DNA of 64,000 bases from an uncultured Eubacteriales bacterium (GCA_934446365.1 CAKSDZ010000002.1:434001-498000); one strand, 5' to 3'; counted from the stretch's first letter, positions 24,885 to 33,542 are shown. The notes: generated by a model from the sequence alone, not told the origin. Numbers and translations: made by a program.

Positions 24885-26021
24885 TCATGACAGAAGTTTA
24901 TCCAGTATCAGAACAAATTTTTCGATTTCCTCCGGTGTATTGAAAGCGGAAAAGCTCACGCGAAGTGCGTCGCCGCCGGTACCGAGCGCATCATGTGCCG
25001 TCGGCGCACAATGCAGCCCCGCACGGGTGCAAACGCCCACGTCTCCCAGCTTCGCGGATATCTCGGAAGGAGATATTCCCTCGAAGCCGAGAAGCAAAAT
25101 CGCACCGCGGTCCGCTTCGGGAAGATAAATTTTCACACGCCGGCGGTCTTTCAAAAGCTCCCTGCCGTAGCGCATAAGGGAATTTTCATGCTGCTCGATT
25201 TTTCCACGTCCGACCGTCCTCACATAATTCAGTCCGGCGCCGAGCCCGACAATGGACGGCGTTGCGACCGTTCCGGCCTCATAGGAGTCCGGCGGCTCAT
25301 GTCCCATGCCGGTTTCCTTTGAATTTTTCCCGTTGCCGCCGTAAAGGCTGCAAGAAAACCTTTCAAAATCGAAATCATCCGCAAATGCGGCAAAACCGCT
25401 TCCCTGCGGTCCGTAAAGCCCCTTGTGTCCCGGCGCGCATAAAACGGATATGCCGTCCCGCATCATATCGATGTCATACACACCGGCGCTCTGCGCGGCG
25501 TCGACGACATACAGTATCCCATACCGTCTGCAAAGCGCACCGATTTCCGTGACGGGCAGGATCCGCGGACAGATGTTTGACGCATGCGTCATGACGACCG
25601 CCTTCGTGTTCGGACGGATCCGCCGCTCGATTTCGCGGAGAAGCCTTTCATCGTCTGCAAGCGCATCGACCGTATCATAGCTCATTCCCCGGATTTCGCA
25701 GAGATTCGCCATCGGACGGATGACGCTGTTATGCTCCAAATTGGATATGATGAAATGGTCGCCGCGGCGCGCGATGCCGGAAATGGCAAGATTCAGCGCC
25801 TGCGTGGCATTCTGCGTGAAAATCACGTTTTCCGGCTTCGATATCCCAAAGAAATCGGCGACCCCGTACCTCACATCATAGATAGCCTCCGATGCGGCAA
25901 GCGCAAGCTTATGGGAGCTTCGCCCCGGATTGCCGCAGTATTCCCGCATGCATTTCGTCATCTCCCGAACGACGGCGGCGGGCTTCGGGAAGGTCGTTGC
26001 CGCATTGTCGAAATATATCAT
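24885..26021 (-). CDS. Cysteine desulfurase-like class V aminotransferase
   Basis: This 378-residue PLP enzyme starts MIYFDNAATTFPKP and has NVIFTQNATQALNLAI, ISNLEHNSVIRP, VVDAAQSAGVYDID and the PLP-lysine region CAPGHKGLYGPQGSG. The catalytic-cysteine loop reads VCTRAGLHCAPTAH. It would remove sulfur (or selenium) from cysteine (selenocysteine) and carry it as a persulfide. GGGAGTGG lies close to the ATG. It follows the DUF3343 gene by 16 bp in one operon, a pairing that fits transfer of S or Se to a small carrier. No selD or selA is in the window. Confidence 0.9.
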   Translation of the reverse strand: MIYFDNAATTFPKPAAVVREMTKCMREYCGNPGRSSHKLALAASEAIYDVRYGVADFFGISKPENVIFTQNATQALNLAISGIARRGDHFIISNLEHNSVIRPMANLCEIRGMSYDTVDALADDERLLREIERRIRPNTKAVVMTHASNICPRILPVTEIGALCRRYGILYVVDAAQSAGVYDIDMMRDGISVLCAPGHKGLYGPQGSGFAAFADDFDFERFSCSLYGGNGKNSKETGMGHEPPDSYEAGTVATPSIVGLGAGLNYVRTVGRGKIEQHENSLMRYGRELLKDRRRVKIYLPEADRGAILLLGFEGISPSEISAKLGDVGVCTRAGLHCAPTAHDALGTGGDALRVSFSAFNTPEEIEKFVLILDKLLS

Positions 26022-26037
26022 AAGCCACTCCCAAAAT

Positions 26038-26259
26038 TCAGATTCTGATGATTTCCCCGAACGGAATCTGTGCGTTTTCCAGCACATAAACCGCCGAGTT
26101 GACGGAGTATACGTCTATTTGAATGCCCCATGTGCAGCCCCTCGGCGTCTGCCTCGGGCTCGGACGCACAATTTTACATTTGATTCCGCTTCTTTGAAGC
26201 GTCCTTTGCGCTTTGATCGCAATGGTCTGAGAGGTCATGGTGATAACTCTCGTATCCAT
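26038..26259 (-). CDS. DUF3343 putative sulfur/selenium carrier-like protein
   Basis: The 73-residue protein is of the DUF3343 type: AIKAQRTLQRSGIKCKIVRP, then PRGCTWGIQIDVYSV with the conserved Cys-x-x-Gly-Ile, and an amphipathic end. The Cys is the likely acceptor of S or Se from the desulfurase encoded just downstream. GGGAGGAG precedes the ATG by 12 nt. Its promoter region holds a palindrome at the transcription start. Confidence 0.8.
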   Translation of the reverse strand: MDTRVITMTSQTIAIKAQRTLQRSGIKCKIVRPSPRQTPRGCTWGIQIDVYSVNSAVYVLENAQIPFGEIIRI

Positions 26260-26291
26260 CTATTTTTCACACTCCTCCCAAATGGTTGATA

Positions 26292-26323
26292 TGGCGGAAT
26301 CGGATTCCGCCAATACCATTATA
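26292..26323 (-). promoter_or_regulatory. Promoter and palindromic operator of the DUF3343-desulfurase operon
   Basis: TATAAT (26318-26323) is followed by a perfect palindrome with 10-bp arms, TGGCGGAATC (26292-26301) and GATTCCGCCA (26303-26312), around one base. This covers about +1 to +20 of the transcript. The -35 box is poor. Confidence 0.6.
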
Positions 26324-26448
26324 TGCGGGAGAGGGCGGCTGGTGCGGCGGATATTCCTCACAAAAAGATCATTCCGCATTCCTGCGGGAAATCACGGCTT
26401 TTTTTCTCCCTCTGTCAAAAAATCCAAAGAATTTCTCATATTTGCAAA

Positions 26449-26480
26449 AAAAGAAAACCGGTTTTACCGGTTTTCTTTTT
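26449..26480. terminator. Intrinsic terminator after the PTS IIC gene
   Basis: A 12-bp stem AAGAAAACCGGT (26451-26462) pairs with 26466-26477 and is flanked by A- and T-runs; it lies 9 bp past the stop codon of the reverse-strand PTS gene. Confidence 0.9.
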
Positions 26481-26488
26481 CACAAATG

Positions 26489-27583
26489 TTACAGCTCCAG
26501 CTTCATGTCTCCGTCCTTCACCCAGCCGAGCTTGCGCATCAAAAAGTCGAATAAGAGGGACAATACGGCGGGAAGGATGAAGCAGACAAGGATAAGACCG
26601 ACCCAGTTGAGCACCGTCACGTCATACGGATAGGCGTTCTCCCCGTCAAACCAGCCGAGAATCATTCCGATCGGGCCGAGCAGGCCACAGGTTCCCATGC
26701 CGGAATTGATCGCCGCGCCGTACATCTTCAAGCCGAACACGCAGGTCGCGAGCGGTCCCGTTATCGCGGAAGCCAGCGTCGGCGCAATCCAAATACGCGG
26801 ATTTTTAATGATATTCGGCATTTGGAGCATACTGGTTCCGATACCCTGAGAGAGCAGGCCGCCCCATTTGTTTTCACGGAAGCTGATTACGGCAAAGCCG
26901 ACCATCTGCGCGCAGCAGCCTGCCACAGCCGCAGCGCCCGCGATGGCAAGTCCCTCCGAGCTGCCCGCCGCGGCGGCGCTGCCCGTGAGCACCAGTCCCG
27001 CACAGATTGCGGCGCTGGAAATCGGGAGCGTGAGCACCATTCCGATCACCACGGAAACGGCAATGCCCGTCACAAACGGCGCTTGAAGCGCTGCCCAGCC
27101 GATAAAGTCGCTGATATAGCCGACGGCCGTACCGATATACGGCGCAATGAGAAGAGAAAGCCCGCCGCCGACAAGGACGGTGACAAACGGCGTTACGATG
27201 ATATCGACCTTCGTCTTTTTGGACACAAGCATTCCGATCTCAACCGCGATGATTGCGATAACGAATACCGCGAGCGGTCCACCTGCCGCTCCGAGCAGAT
27301 TCGCGGCATAACCGACGGCCGCCGCGGAAAAGATGACAAGAGGATGTGCTCCCAGCGAATAGGCGATCGCCGCGCCCATCGCCGGCCCCGCCATAGCCTG
27401 CGCGTATCCGCCGATGGTTGCGAGAAAATCAAGCCCCGGAATCATGCCGAGCGCCTTGAAAATCGTTCCGATGAGGAGCGATGCGAAAAGTCCCTGCGCC
27501 ATCGCGCCCATCGCATCGATAAAATAACGCTTTGCAAAGCTTTTCAGCGTTCTCTTCCGCGGCGCGTTTCCGTCCGTATTCAT
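26489..27583 (-). CDS. PTS transporter subunit IIC (PF13303-type)
   Basis: 364 residues, about ten hydrophobic segments rich in Gly and Ala. Recognisable parts are YFIDAMGAMAQGLFASLLIG, GYAQAMAGPAMGAAIAYSLG, VVIGMVLTLPISSAAICAGL, VGFAVISFRENKWGGLLSQG and GTSMLQMPNIIKNPRIWIAP. This is the EIIC_2 family, found as stand-alone IIC proteins with no IIA or IIB next to them, as here. The sugar is unknown and transport by phosphorylation is not certain. It is monocistronic with its own strong promoter, divergent from pncB. Confidence 0.87.
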   Translation of the reverse strand: MNTDGNAPRKRTLKSFAKRYFIDAMGAMAQGLFASLLIGTIFKALGMIPGLDFLATIGGYAQAMAGPAMGAAIAYSLGAHPLVIFSAAAVGYAANLLGAAGGPLAVFVIAIIAVEIGMLVSKKTKVDIIVTPFVTVLVGGGLSLLIAPYIGTAVGYISDFIGWAALQAPFVTGIAVSVVIGMVLTLPISSAAICAGLVLTGSAAAAGSSEGLAIAGAAAVAGCCAQMVGFAVISFRENKWGGLLSQGIGTSMLQMPNIIKNPRIWIAPTLASAITGPLATCVFGLKMYGAAINSGMGTCGLLGPIGMILGWFDGENAYPYDVTVLNWVGLILVCFILPAVLSLLFDFLMRKLGWVKDGDMKLEL

Positions 27584-27624
27584 GGTTTTTAAATCCTCCC
27601 GAATTTTTGAATATTTTGTTAATT

Positions 27625-27653
27625 ATCATAGCATCATCTTTTCCTCATGTCAA
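27625..27653 (-). promoter_or_regulatory. Sigma-A promoter of the PTS IIC gene
   Basis: TTGACA (27648-27653) and TATGAT (27625-27630) are 17 bp apart. A 12-bp palindrome AAATTGCAATTT (27658-27669) lies between this and the divergent pncB promoter. Confidence 0.75.
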
Positions 27654-27693
27654 TAAAAAATTGCAATTTGCCTCGGATTTTTTCAAGAAATCC

Positions 27694-27722
27694 TTGCACT
27701 TTGGGAAAGGATATATTATAAT
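27694..27722 (+). promoter_or_regulatory. Sigma-A promoter of pncB
   Basis: TTGCAC (27694-27699) and TATAAT (27717-27722) are 17 bp apart, 33 bp before the pncB start codon. Confidence 0.75.
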
Positions 27723-27754
27723 GAAATGAAATATTTTTTTAGAGGTAGCTAAAA

Positions 27755-29188
27755 ATGCTTGACCGAACCAATTATACTATGCTTTTTGACTTCTATGAGC
27801 TGACCATGGCAAACGGATACTATGTCTCCGGCAAAAAAGACGAAATCGCCTATTTCGACGTCTTTTTCCGGGATATTCCAGACGGCGGAGGCTTTGCAAT
27901 CGCCGCAGGACTTGACGAGGTCATCGAATATATCAAAAATCTGAAATTCACGGATGAAGACATCGCCTATCTGCGTTCCAAAAAGATATTCGACGAAAAA
28001 TTTCTCGAATATCTGAAAACCTTCCGCTTTACCGGCGATATCTATGCGATTCCGGAGGGCACGCCGATTTTCCCGCGCGAGCCGATTATGACCGTGCGTG
28101 CGCCGGCGATTGAGGCGCAGTTTATCGAGACGTTCGTCCTGCTCGCGCTCAACCACCAATCCCTCATCGCAACCAAGGCAAACCGCATCGTGCGTGCCGC
28201 CGACGGCCGTCCGGTGGCGGAATTCGGCGCGCGCCGCGCACAAGGCGCGGAAGCCGCGGTCTACGGAGCGCGCGCCGCGTTTATCGGCGGCTGCGCTTCC
28301 ACATCCTGCACGATGAGCGACCGGGATTTTCAGGTTACGGCCTCCGGCACCATGGCGCATTCATGGGTGCAGATGTTCGACAGCGAATACGAAGCCTTTG
28401 AAACGTACTGCCGGATTTATCCGAACAATGCGACCCTGCTCATCGACACCTACAACGTCATGAAAAGCGGACTGCCGAACGCGATTCGCGCATTTAAGGA
28501 GATTCTTGTGCCGCAGGGCATCCGGAATTTCGGCGTGCGCATCGATTCCGGCGATATCGCCTATCTCACAAAGAAAATCCGCGCCGCGCTCATCCGCGAG
28601 GGCTTGCCGGAATGTAAAATCGTCGTATCCAATTCGCTCGACGAATATATCATCCGCGACATCATCAGCCAAGGAGCGGAAATCGACGCTTTCGGCGTCG
28701 GCGAACGCCTCATCACCGCCAAAAGCGACCCTGTTTTCGGCGGCGTATATAAGCTCGTGGCCACGGAAAAGAACGGCGTCATCGAGCCGAAAATCAAAAT
28801 CAGCGAGAATCCGGGAAAAATTACAAACCCGCACTATAAAAAAGTATACCGAATCTATGACAACGACAGCGGCAAAGCCATCGCCGACCTGCTTTGCGTC
28901 TATGACGAAACGATTGACGAAGCAAAGCCGCTCGAAATCTTTGATCCGCAGAACACTTGGAAGCGCAAAACCATCACGAATTACCATCTGCGCGAGCTGC
29001 TTGTACCTGTTTTTCAGAACGGAGAATGCGTTTACACCTCTCCCTCGGCAGCGGACATCCGCAGCTACTGCGCCGCTCAGACAGACAAGCTCTGGGATGA
29101 GGTAAAGCGCTTTGAAAATCCCCATGCTTATTATGTGGATCTTTCCAAGAAGCTTTGGGACATCAAGCAGGAAATGCTTCGCAAATAA
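27755..29188 (+). CDS. pncB: Nicotinate phosphoribosyltransferase
   Basis: This 477-residue enzyme makes nicotinate mononucleotide from nicotinate and PRPP with ATP use, in NAD salvage. It starts with DFYELTMANGYY, the conserved N-terminal motif, and has EFGARRAQGAEAAVYGARAA, GTMAHSWVQMF with the phosphorylated His of the family, LLIDTYNVMKSG, GVRIDSGDIAYL and FGVGERLITAKSDPVFGGVY. The length is that of the 480-residue bacterial type. A transporter gene follows after 29 bp, so the two are probably cotranscribed. Confidence 0.95.
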   Translation: MLDRTNYTMLFDFYELTMANGYYVSGKKDEIAYFDVFFRDIPDGGGFAIAAGLDEVIEYIKNLKFTDEDIAYLRSKKIFDEKFLEYLKTFRFTGDIYAIPEGTPIFPREPIMTVRAPAIEAQFIETFVLLALNHQSLIATKANRIVRAADGRPVAEFGARRAQGAEAAVYGARAAFIGGCASTSCTMSDRDFQVTASGTMAHSWVQMFDSEYEAFETYCRIYPNNATLLIDTYNVMKSGLPNAIRAFKEILVPQGIRNFGVRIDSGDIAYLTKKIRAALIREGLPECKIVVSNSLDEYIIRDIISQGAEIDAFGVGERLITAKSDPVFGGVYKLVATEKNGVIEPKIKISENPGKITNPHYKKVYRIYDNDSGKAIADLLCVYDETIDEAKPLEIFDPQNTWKRKTITNYHLRELLVPVFQNGECVYTSPSAADIRSYCAAQTDKLWDEVKRFENPHAYYVDLSKKLWDIKQEMLRK

Positions 29189-29217
29189 TCCGGACATCAT
29201 TCGGCACGGAGGTTTTT

Positions 29218-30420
29218 ATGTCATATTTAGGAGATGTGCTCTCATCTGCATTTTCCATCATCTTTTTTATCGCGGTCATCGCCGCGCTCGGCTATCTTGT
29301 CGGCGGCATCAACATCAAGGGCATCTCGCTCGGCACCGCCGGCGTTCTGCTTGTCGCCCTGCTCTTCGGCGTATTTGCAAGCTATGTGCCCTCGTTCGAG
29401 GTCGGCGGACATACCATCTCGCTGTATAGCAGCGCGCTTGCATCGAATTTCAGCTTGGTATCCAAAATCGGAACCGCCTTTTTCGTCACTTCGATCGGTC
29501 TTATCGCAGGTCCGAAATTCTTTCGGACCTTCAATAAAAAATCCATCGCCTATATCCTGATGGGCGTCGTCGTGATTCTGTCCGGCGCGCTTGCCGCCGT
29601 GCTTCTCATCACGGTGGATAAGAATCTTTCCCCGGAAATGGCGGTCGGTCTGCTCACCGGCGCGCTGACGAGCACCCCCGGTCTTTCCGCCGCGACGGAA
29701 GCCGTCACGGGAGAGGCAGCGGGGGAAATCACCGCGGGCTACGGAATCGCCTATGTGTTCGGCGTTCTCGGCGTCGTGCTGTTCGTCCAGCTCATACCGA
29801 AGCTCTTGAAGGTCAACACGGAAGCGGAAAGGGCGTCTTTCCAAGCGGCCAATGCCGTCACAATCAAACCGATCACAAGAAAGCTTACAAAGCTCGATCC
29901 ATTCGGCGCCTTCGCTTTCTTCCTCGCCATCACGTTCGGCTGTCTCATCGGTTCCATCAAAATTCCGGGAATCAATTTTTCACTCGGCACCTCGGGCGGT
30001 ACGCTGATTTCCGGCCTTGTCATCGGTCATTTCGGCCACATATTCGGCATCGACTGCCGCATCAGCAAGGAATCGCTTCAATTTTTCCGTGAGCTGGGAC
30101 TCGTCATGTTCCTCATCGGCGCAGGTGTGCCGGGCGGTGTCAGCTTCATGGAAAACATTCAGCTCAAATATTTCCTCTACGGCATTATCATGACGCTCGT
30201 CCCGATGATCATCGGCTTCCTTGTTGCAAAATATGTGTTTAAGCTCAGCATTTTCAACAACCTCGGCTCCATCACCGGCGGCATGACCAGCACGCCCGCA
30301 CTCGACGCGTTAATCCGCGCGGCCGGCACGGACGAGGTTTCCTCCGCCTATGCGGCGACGTATCCGATCGCACTGGTCGTCGTCGTCCTTGCGGCAAAAA
30401 TTATCGTCATGGTATTTTGA
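29218..30420 (+). CDS. AspT/YidE/YbjL-family transporter without RCK domains
   Basis: About 400 residues and ten or eleven membrane segments. Two inverted halves each carry the family motif: LTGALTSTPGLSAATEA in the first and GSITGGMTSTPALDALIRAA in the second. GLIAGPKFFRTF and IGAGVPGGVSFM are also typical. The TrkA-C (RCK) domains found between the halves of AspT and YidE are missing; a short linker (LKVNTEAERASFQAANAVTI) is there instead. AspT exchanges aspartate for alanine; here the substrate is unknown. GGAGG is 5 nt before the chosen ATG. It follows pncB by 29 bp, so a nicotinate-related substrate is possible but unproven. Confidence 0.85.
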   Translation: MSYLGDVLSSAFSIIFFIAVIAALGYLVGGINIKGISLGTAGVLLVALLFGVFASYVPSFEVGGHTISLYSSALASNFSLVSKIGTAFFVTSIGLIAGPKFFRTFNKKSIAYILMGVVVILSGALAAVLLITVDKNLSPEMAVGLLTGALTSTPGLSAATEAVTGEAAGEITAGYGIAYVFGVLGVVLFVQLIPKLLKVNTEAERASFQAANAVTIKPITRKLTKLDPFGAFAFFLAITFGCLIGSIKIPGINFSLGTSGGTLISGLVIGHFGHIFGIDCRISKESLQFFRELGLVMFLIGAGVPGGVSFMENIQLKYFLYGIIMTLVPMIIGFLVAKYVFKLSIFNNLGSITGGMTSTPALDALIRAAGTDEVSSAYAATYPIALVVVVLAAKIIVMVF

Positions 30421-30452
30421 CGAATTCAAAAATATCAGAGGAGAGATTACGT

Positions 30453-32432
30453 ATGAAACAGGCAAAATGGATGTGGTGCCCGGGCGACTTTGAGCTCTAT
30501 CACAGCATGCTCGTCCACAACAGGCGCACCATCGGAGGGCGCTACTATTCCTGCATGTGGCGGGTGGACGCTCCGAGAAGAAACCTCTTTCTTTACAAGG
30601 TCGCGGAGCTCGACAAGCCGGAAACCGTCACCTTTTACGCCAACACCAAGGATTCCTGTCTCCTTGCGGACGGCGTGCGCTATCCGTCAGGCTCCACGGT
30701 CACGCTGAAACCCGGACGCCAGATGGTGAAAGTCTACGCCTATAAGGACGGCGGACTGCCCGCTGTCTACTGCGTCGGCGATACCTTTGCTTCCGACGAA
30801 ACATGGTCGCACGGCTCTTTCGGCGGCGGCGATCTGCCGGCCGGCACAAACGAGATGTATACGGAGCTTTCCGACAATCCCGAAGTATTCAAATTTTCCT
30901 ACGAACGGATTGTTCCCGTTTCCTCCGAAAAGGTCGAGGGCGGCACACTCTACGATTTTGGCTGCGAGCGATTCGGCAATCTGATTTTTGAAAATATCAC
31001 GCCTGCCGACGCAAAATTTCTCGCCGTATGCGGCGAGTCCCGCGAGGAGGCACTCGATCCCGACGAGGCGATCGTCCTTGTGAGCGTCGAGGCAAAGGAT
31101 GGGTATTATAAATCCACAACCGTCGCATTCCGTTATATCTTTGTACCGGATTTCGGCGGCACTTACGACTTTTCCGCGGATTACGAATATCTGCCTCTTG
31201 AAGATAAAGGTGCGTTCCGCTCCGACGACGAGCTTATCAACAGGATTTGGGACGTTTCCGCCTATACGCTGCATCTCAACGCACGCGAGGGCTTCTTTGA
31301 CGGCATCAAGCGCGACCGCTGGATTTGGGGCGGCGACGCCTATCAGAGCTTTTTTGTCAATTATTATCTGATGAACGACAACGACATCGTCCGCCGCACA
31401 ACGCGCATGCTGCGCGGCGCCGAGCCGATGACGATGCATGTCAATACCATCCCGGATTATACGTTCTATTGGATTGCCGGCATTTGGGAATACTATTTTC
31501 ACACGGGCGACCTCGATTTTGTACGCGCGGTCTATCCGCAAATGCTTTCGACGATGACCTTTGTCGAGAGCAGGCTCGACGAGGACGACCTATATACAAA
31601 GCGCCGCGGCGATTGGGTCTTTGTCGATTGGTCACAATTCGACAAGGATTCCGGTCCGATATGCGCGGAGCAAATGCTGCTCATCCGTGCATATGACTGT
31701 ATGGCCAAATGCGCCGCACTGCTCCATGATGACAAAAATGAGGAAAAATTCGGCGCGGCGGCAAAAGCGCTGTGCGAAAAGGTAAATTCCCGCTACTGGG
31801 ACGAGGAAAAGGGCGGCTTTGTAGACGACTACACAACCGGAAACCGCAGCATCACCCGCCACGCCAACATCTTCGCGCTGCTTTATGACCTTACAAGCGA
31901 GGACAGAAAAGCGAAAATCATCACCCATGTCATCAAAAACAAGGAAATCCTCCCGATCACAACGCCGTATTTTGAGTTTTTCGAGCTTGACGCTATGTGC
32001 CAGATCGGAGAATTCGACTACATGACCGACATGCTCCACAGCTATTGGGGCGGTATGATAAAGCTCGGTGCAACCACGATTTGGGAGGAATACTTCCCCG
32101 ACCGCAAGGGTGCGGAGCATTACGCGATGTACGGACGTCCTTATGGCAAAAGCCTCTGCCATGCGTGGGGCGCTTCCCCGATCTATCTGCTCGGAAAATA
32201 TGCGCTCGGCGTCCGTCCGACCGCTCCCGCTTATACGGCTTATGAGGTAAGACCGAATCTCATGTGCTTTGGAAATTTCTCCGGCAAGGTTCCGACGCCG
32301 AACGGCATCATCGAAGTTGCTATGACCCGTGAAAGTGTCACCGTAACCTCCGAAATCGACGGCGGCACACTGATTATCGGCGGCAAAGCTTATTCGATCG
32401 AGAAAAACAAGACATTGACAGTGACAGTATAA
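30453..32432 (+). CDS. GH78-like alpha-L-rhamnosidase
   Basis: 659 residues with no signal peptide, so it acts inside the cell on imported rhamnosides. An N-terminal beta domain (to about 260) precedes an (alpha/alpha)6 barrel with the GH78 hallmark DGIKRDRWIWGGDAYQSF, then IPDYTFYWIAGIWEYYFHTG, SRYWDEEKGGFVDDY, WGGMIKLGATTIWEEY and HAWGASPIYLLGKYALG with a C-terminal beta domain. GH78 enzymes cleave terminal alpha-L-rhamnose. GAGGAGA precedes the ATG. rhaB, rhaA and an aldolase gene lie a few kb away on the other strand, which supports the specificity. Confidence 0.83.
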   Translation: MKQAKWMWCPGDFELYHSMLVHNRRTIGGRYYSCMWRVDAPRRNLFLYKVAELDKPETVTFYANTKDSCLLADGVRYPSGSTVTLKPGRQMVKVYAYKDGGLPAVYCVGDTFASDETWSHGSFGGGDLPAGTNEMYTELSDNPEVFKFSYERIVPVSSEKVEGGTLYDFGCERFGNLIFENITPADAKFLAVCGESREEALDPDEAIVLVSVEAKDGYYKSTTVAFRYIFVPDFGGTYDFSADYEYLPLEDKGAFRSDDELINRIWDVSAYTLHLNAREGFFDGIKRDRWIWGGDAYQSFFVNYYLMNDNDIVRRTTRMLRGAEPMTMHVNTIPDYTFYWIAGIWEYYFHTGDLDFVRAVYPQMLSTMTFVESRLDEDDLYTKRRGDWVFVDWSQFDKDSGPICAEQMLLIRAYDCMAKCAALLHDDKNEEKFGAAAKALCEKVNSRYWDEEKGGFVDDYTTGNRSITRHANIFALLYDLTSEDRKAKIITHVIKNKEILPITTPYFEFFELDAMCQIGEFDYMTDMLHSYWGGMIKLGATTIWEEYFPDRKGAEHYAMYGRPYGKSLCHAWGASPIYLLGKYALGVRPTAPAYTAYEVRPNLMCFGNFSGKVPTPNGIIEVAMTRESVTVTSEIDGGTLIIGGKAYSIEKNKTLTVTV

Positions 32433-32494
32433 AACGAAAAAAGCGCCCCAACGGTGAGGCTTCATAAGGAAGCTGTCTTTACTTGGACTTTCAC

Positions 32495-32544
32495 AAGATA
32501 ACGGCGGAAGAGAGATGCCAAAACTCTTTACCGCCGTTTATCTT
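32495..32544. repeat. Long inverted repeat at the 3' side of the nucleotidyltransferase
   Basis: Arms of about 18-21 bases (AAGATAACGGCGG... and ...CCGCCGTTTATCTT) flank AGATGCCAAA. On the reverse strand it follows the nucleotidyltransferase, but no T-run makes it a clear terminator. A smaller GCTTC/GAAGC hairpin precedes it at 32457-32473. Confidence 0.6.
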
Positions 32545-32615
32545 AGTCATCGTTTTCATCGTTCGACCAACCGGATATAATAAGCAATTTTCCAGAATCC
32601 ATATCCGTTGCCATA

Positions 32616-33278
32616 TTATCTCCCATTTTGATAATATCCGTTTTGCTGACAAATTTGATGAATTGTTTCTGCAAAAATAGATCTGGATTTTTTATTATCA
32701 TCGGTGTTGATATTCTTTTTACATATGTAAATATCTCTGACTTGTTGCCACAATTCGTGCTTTTTAATCCACTCCATTTTGGATGGCAACTCCATATACC
32801 CTTTCGGTTGGTATTCCCATGAATAACTGTTTTGTTTTTTGTTGTAGCGAATATATTGTTGCCGCCCATTTCCACATTCATATATAATGCAAAAATCACA
32901 ACTATGTAAGATGCGGGAGTTTGTTCCATCTTTTACTTTAATTGTAAGAACACGGGTGGAGTCTTCGGTATAATCGTATCCAAAAACCGGACATCCATAA
33001 GGGTTAGTAACCTTATCGAGACCCTTGTGAAGAATGTTTCGTATTTCTTTGGCAGAATAGTCTTCGTCGGGGTCATTTACTTTAATATTCACATCGAAGT
33101 CAAAACCAATGTTAGAGTTCCGGTCACGAGTTATCATCTTTCGTTTGCTACTGCCCACGAAATGATATTGAAAAGTGAAATCATCGCTAACTTCTCTTTG
33201 TAATTTGTGGATTATTTCAAAAAGTTCATCTCTAATCGGTTTCCATTCTTCTTTTGGAACATACTCGAAATCGTGCAT
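32616..33278 (-). CDS. Stand-alone nucleotidyltransferase-fold protein in AT-rich DNA
   Basis: 220 residues. The pol-beta superfamily signature is complete: HFVGSSKRKM (GSS 42-44), then GFDFDVNIKV with Asp60 and Asp62, and the third carboxylate in HSCDFCIIYE (Asp128). A Lys/Asn-rich end follows (IRYNKKQNSYSWEYQPKGYM). The protein should transfer a nucleotide to protein, RNA or a small molecule. Base composition is far lower in GC than all neighbours, and codon use (AAT, TAT, AAA) differs, which points to transfer. AAAGGAG precedes the ATG and a strong promoter lies upstream. No partner gene of a HEPN/MNT or CBASS kind is adjacent. Confidence 0.72.
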   Translation of the reverse strand: MHDFEYVPKEEWKPIRDELFEIIHKLQREVSDDFTFQYHFVGSSKRKMITRDRNSNIGFDFDVNIKVNDPDEDYSAKEIRNILHKGLDKVTNPYGCPVFGYDYTEDSTRVLTIKVKDGTNSRILHSCDFCIIYECGNGRQQYIRYNKKQNSYSWEYQPKGYMELPSKMEWIKKHELWQQVRDIYICKKNINTDDNKKSRSIFAETIHQICQQNGYYQNGR

Positions 33279-33338
33279 AATAATATCTCCTTTTATCCCA
33301 AGCCGCCCAAATAGATTTCACTGAATCTAAATCACATT

Positions 33339-33367
33339 AATATATACCTATTAAACGTAAATGTCAA
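33339..33367 (-). promoter_or_regulatory. Sigma-A promoter of the nucleotidyltransferase gene
   Basis: TTGACA (33362-33367) and TATATT (33339-33344) are 17 bp apart. The other bases between 33279 and 33586 hold only the two hairpins listed next; no gene is seen there. Confidence 0.75.
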
Positions 33368-33482
33368 TGATTTTTTCAATGAATTTTGATGTTTTGAAAA
33401 CAGCGAAGAGAAAGATGATGTCCATAAGTATAGCGAGCATCGGATTGTGACACCACAATCCGAAAAGAGGTTAAATATAAAT

Positions 33483-33526
33483 CCTTGGGGCACCTTCCTT
33501 ACGGAGGGTACCCCAAGGGCGCTTTT
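33483..33526. terminator. Strong hairpin, terminator-like
   Basis: Arms CCTTGGGGCACCTTCC (33483-33498) and 33503-33518 pair over 16 positions with one mismatch and one G-T pair, loop TTAC, followed by GCGCTTTTCTT. It has no matching gene directly upstream on the plus strand. Confidence 0.65.
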
Positions 33527-33542
33527 CTTATTTGAAAAACAG

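Noticed and set aside
32616..33278. CBASS or HEPN/MNT toxin-antitoxin system around the nucleotidyltransferase
   Set aside because: No effector, HEPN toxin or Cap2/Cap3-like gene adjoins; flanks are a rhamnosidase and a small membrane protein.
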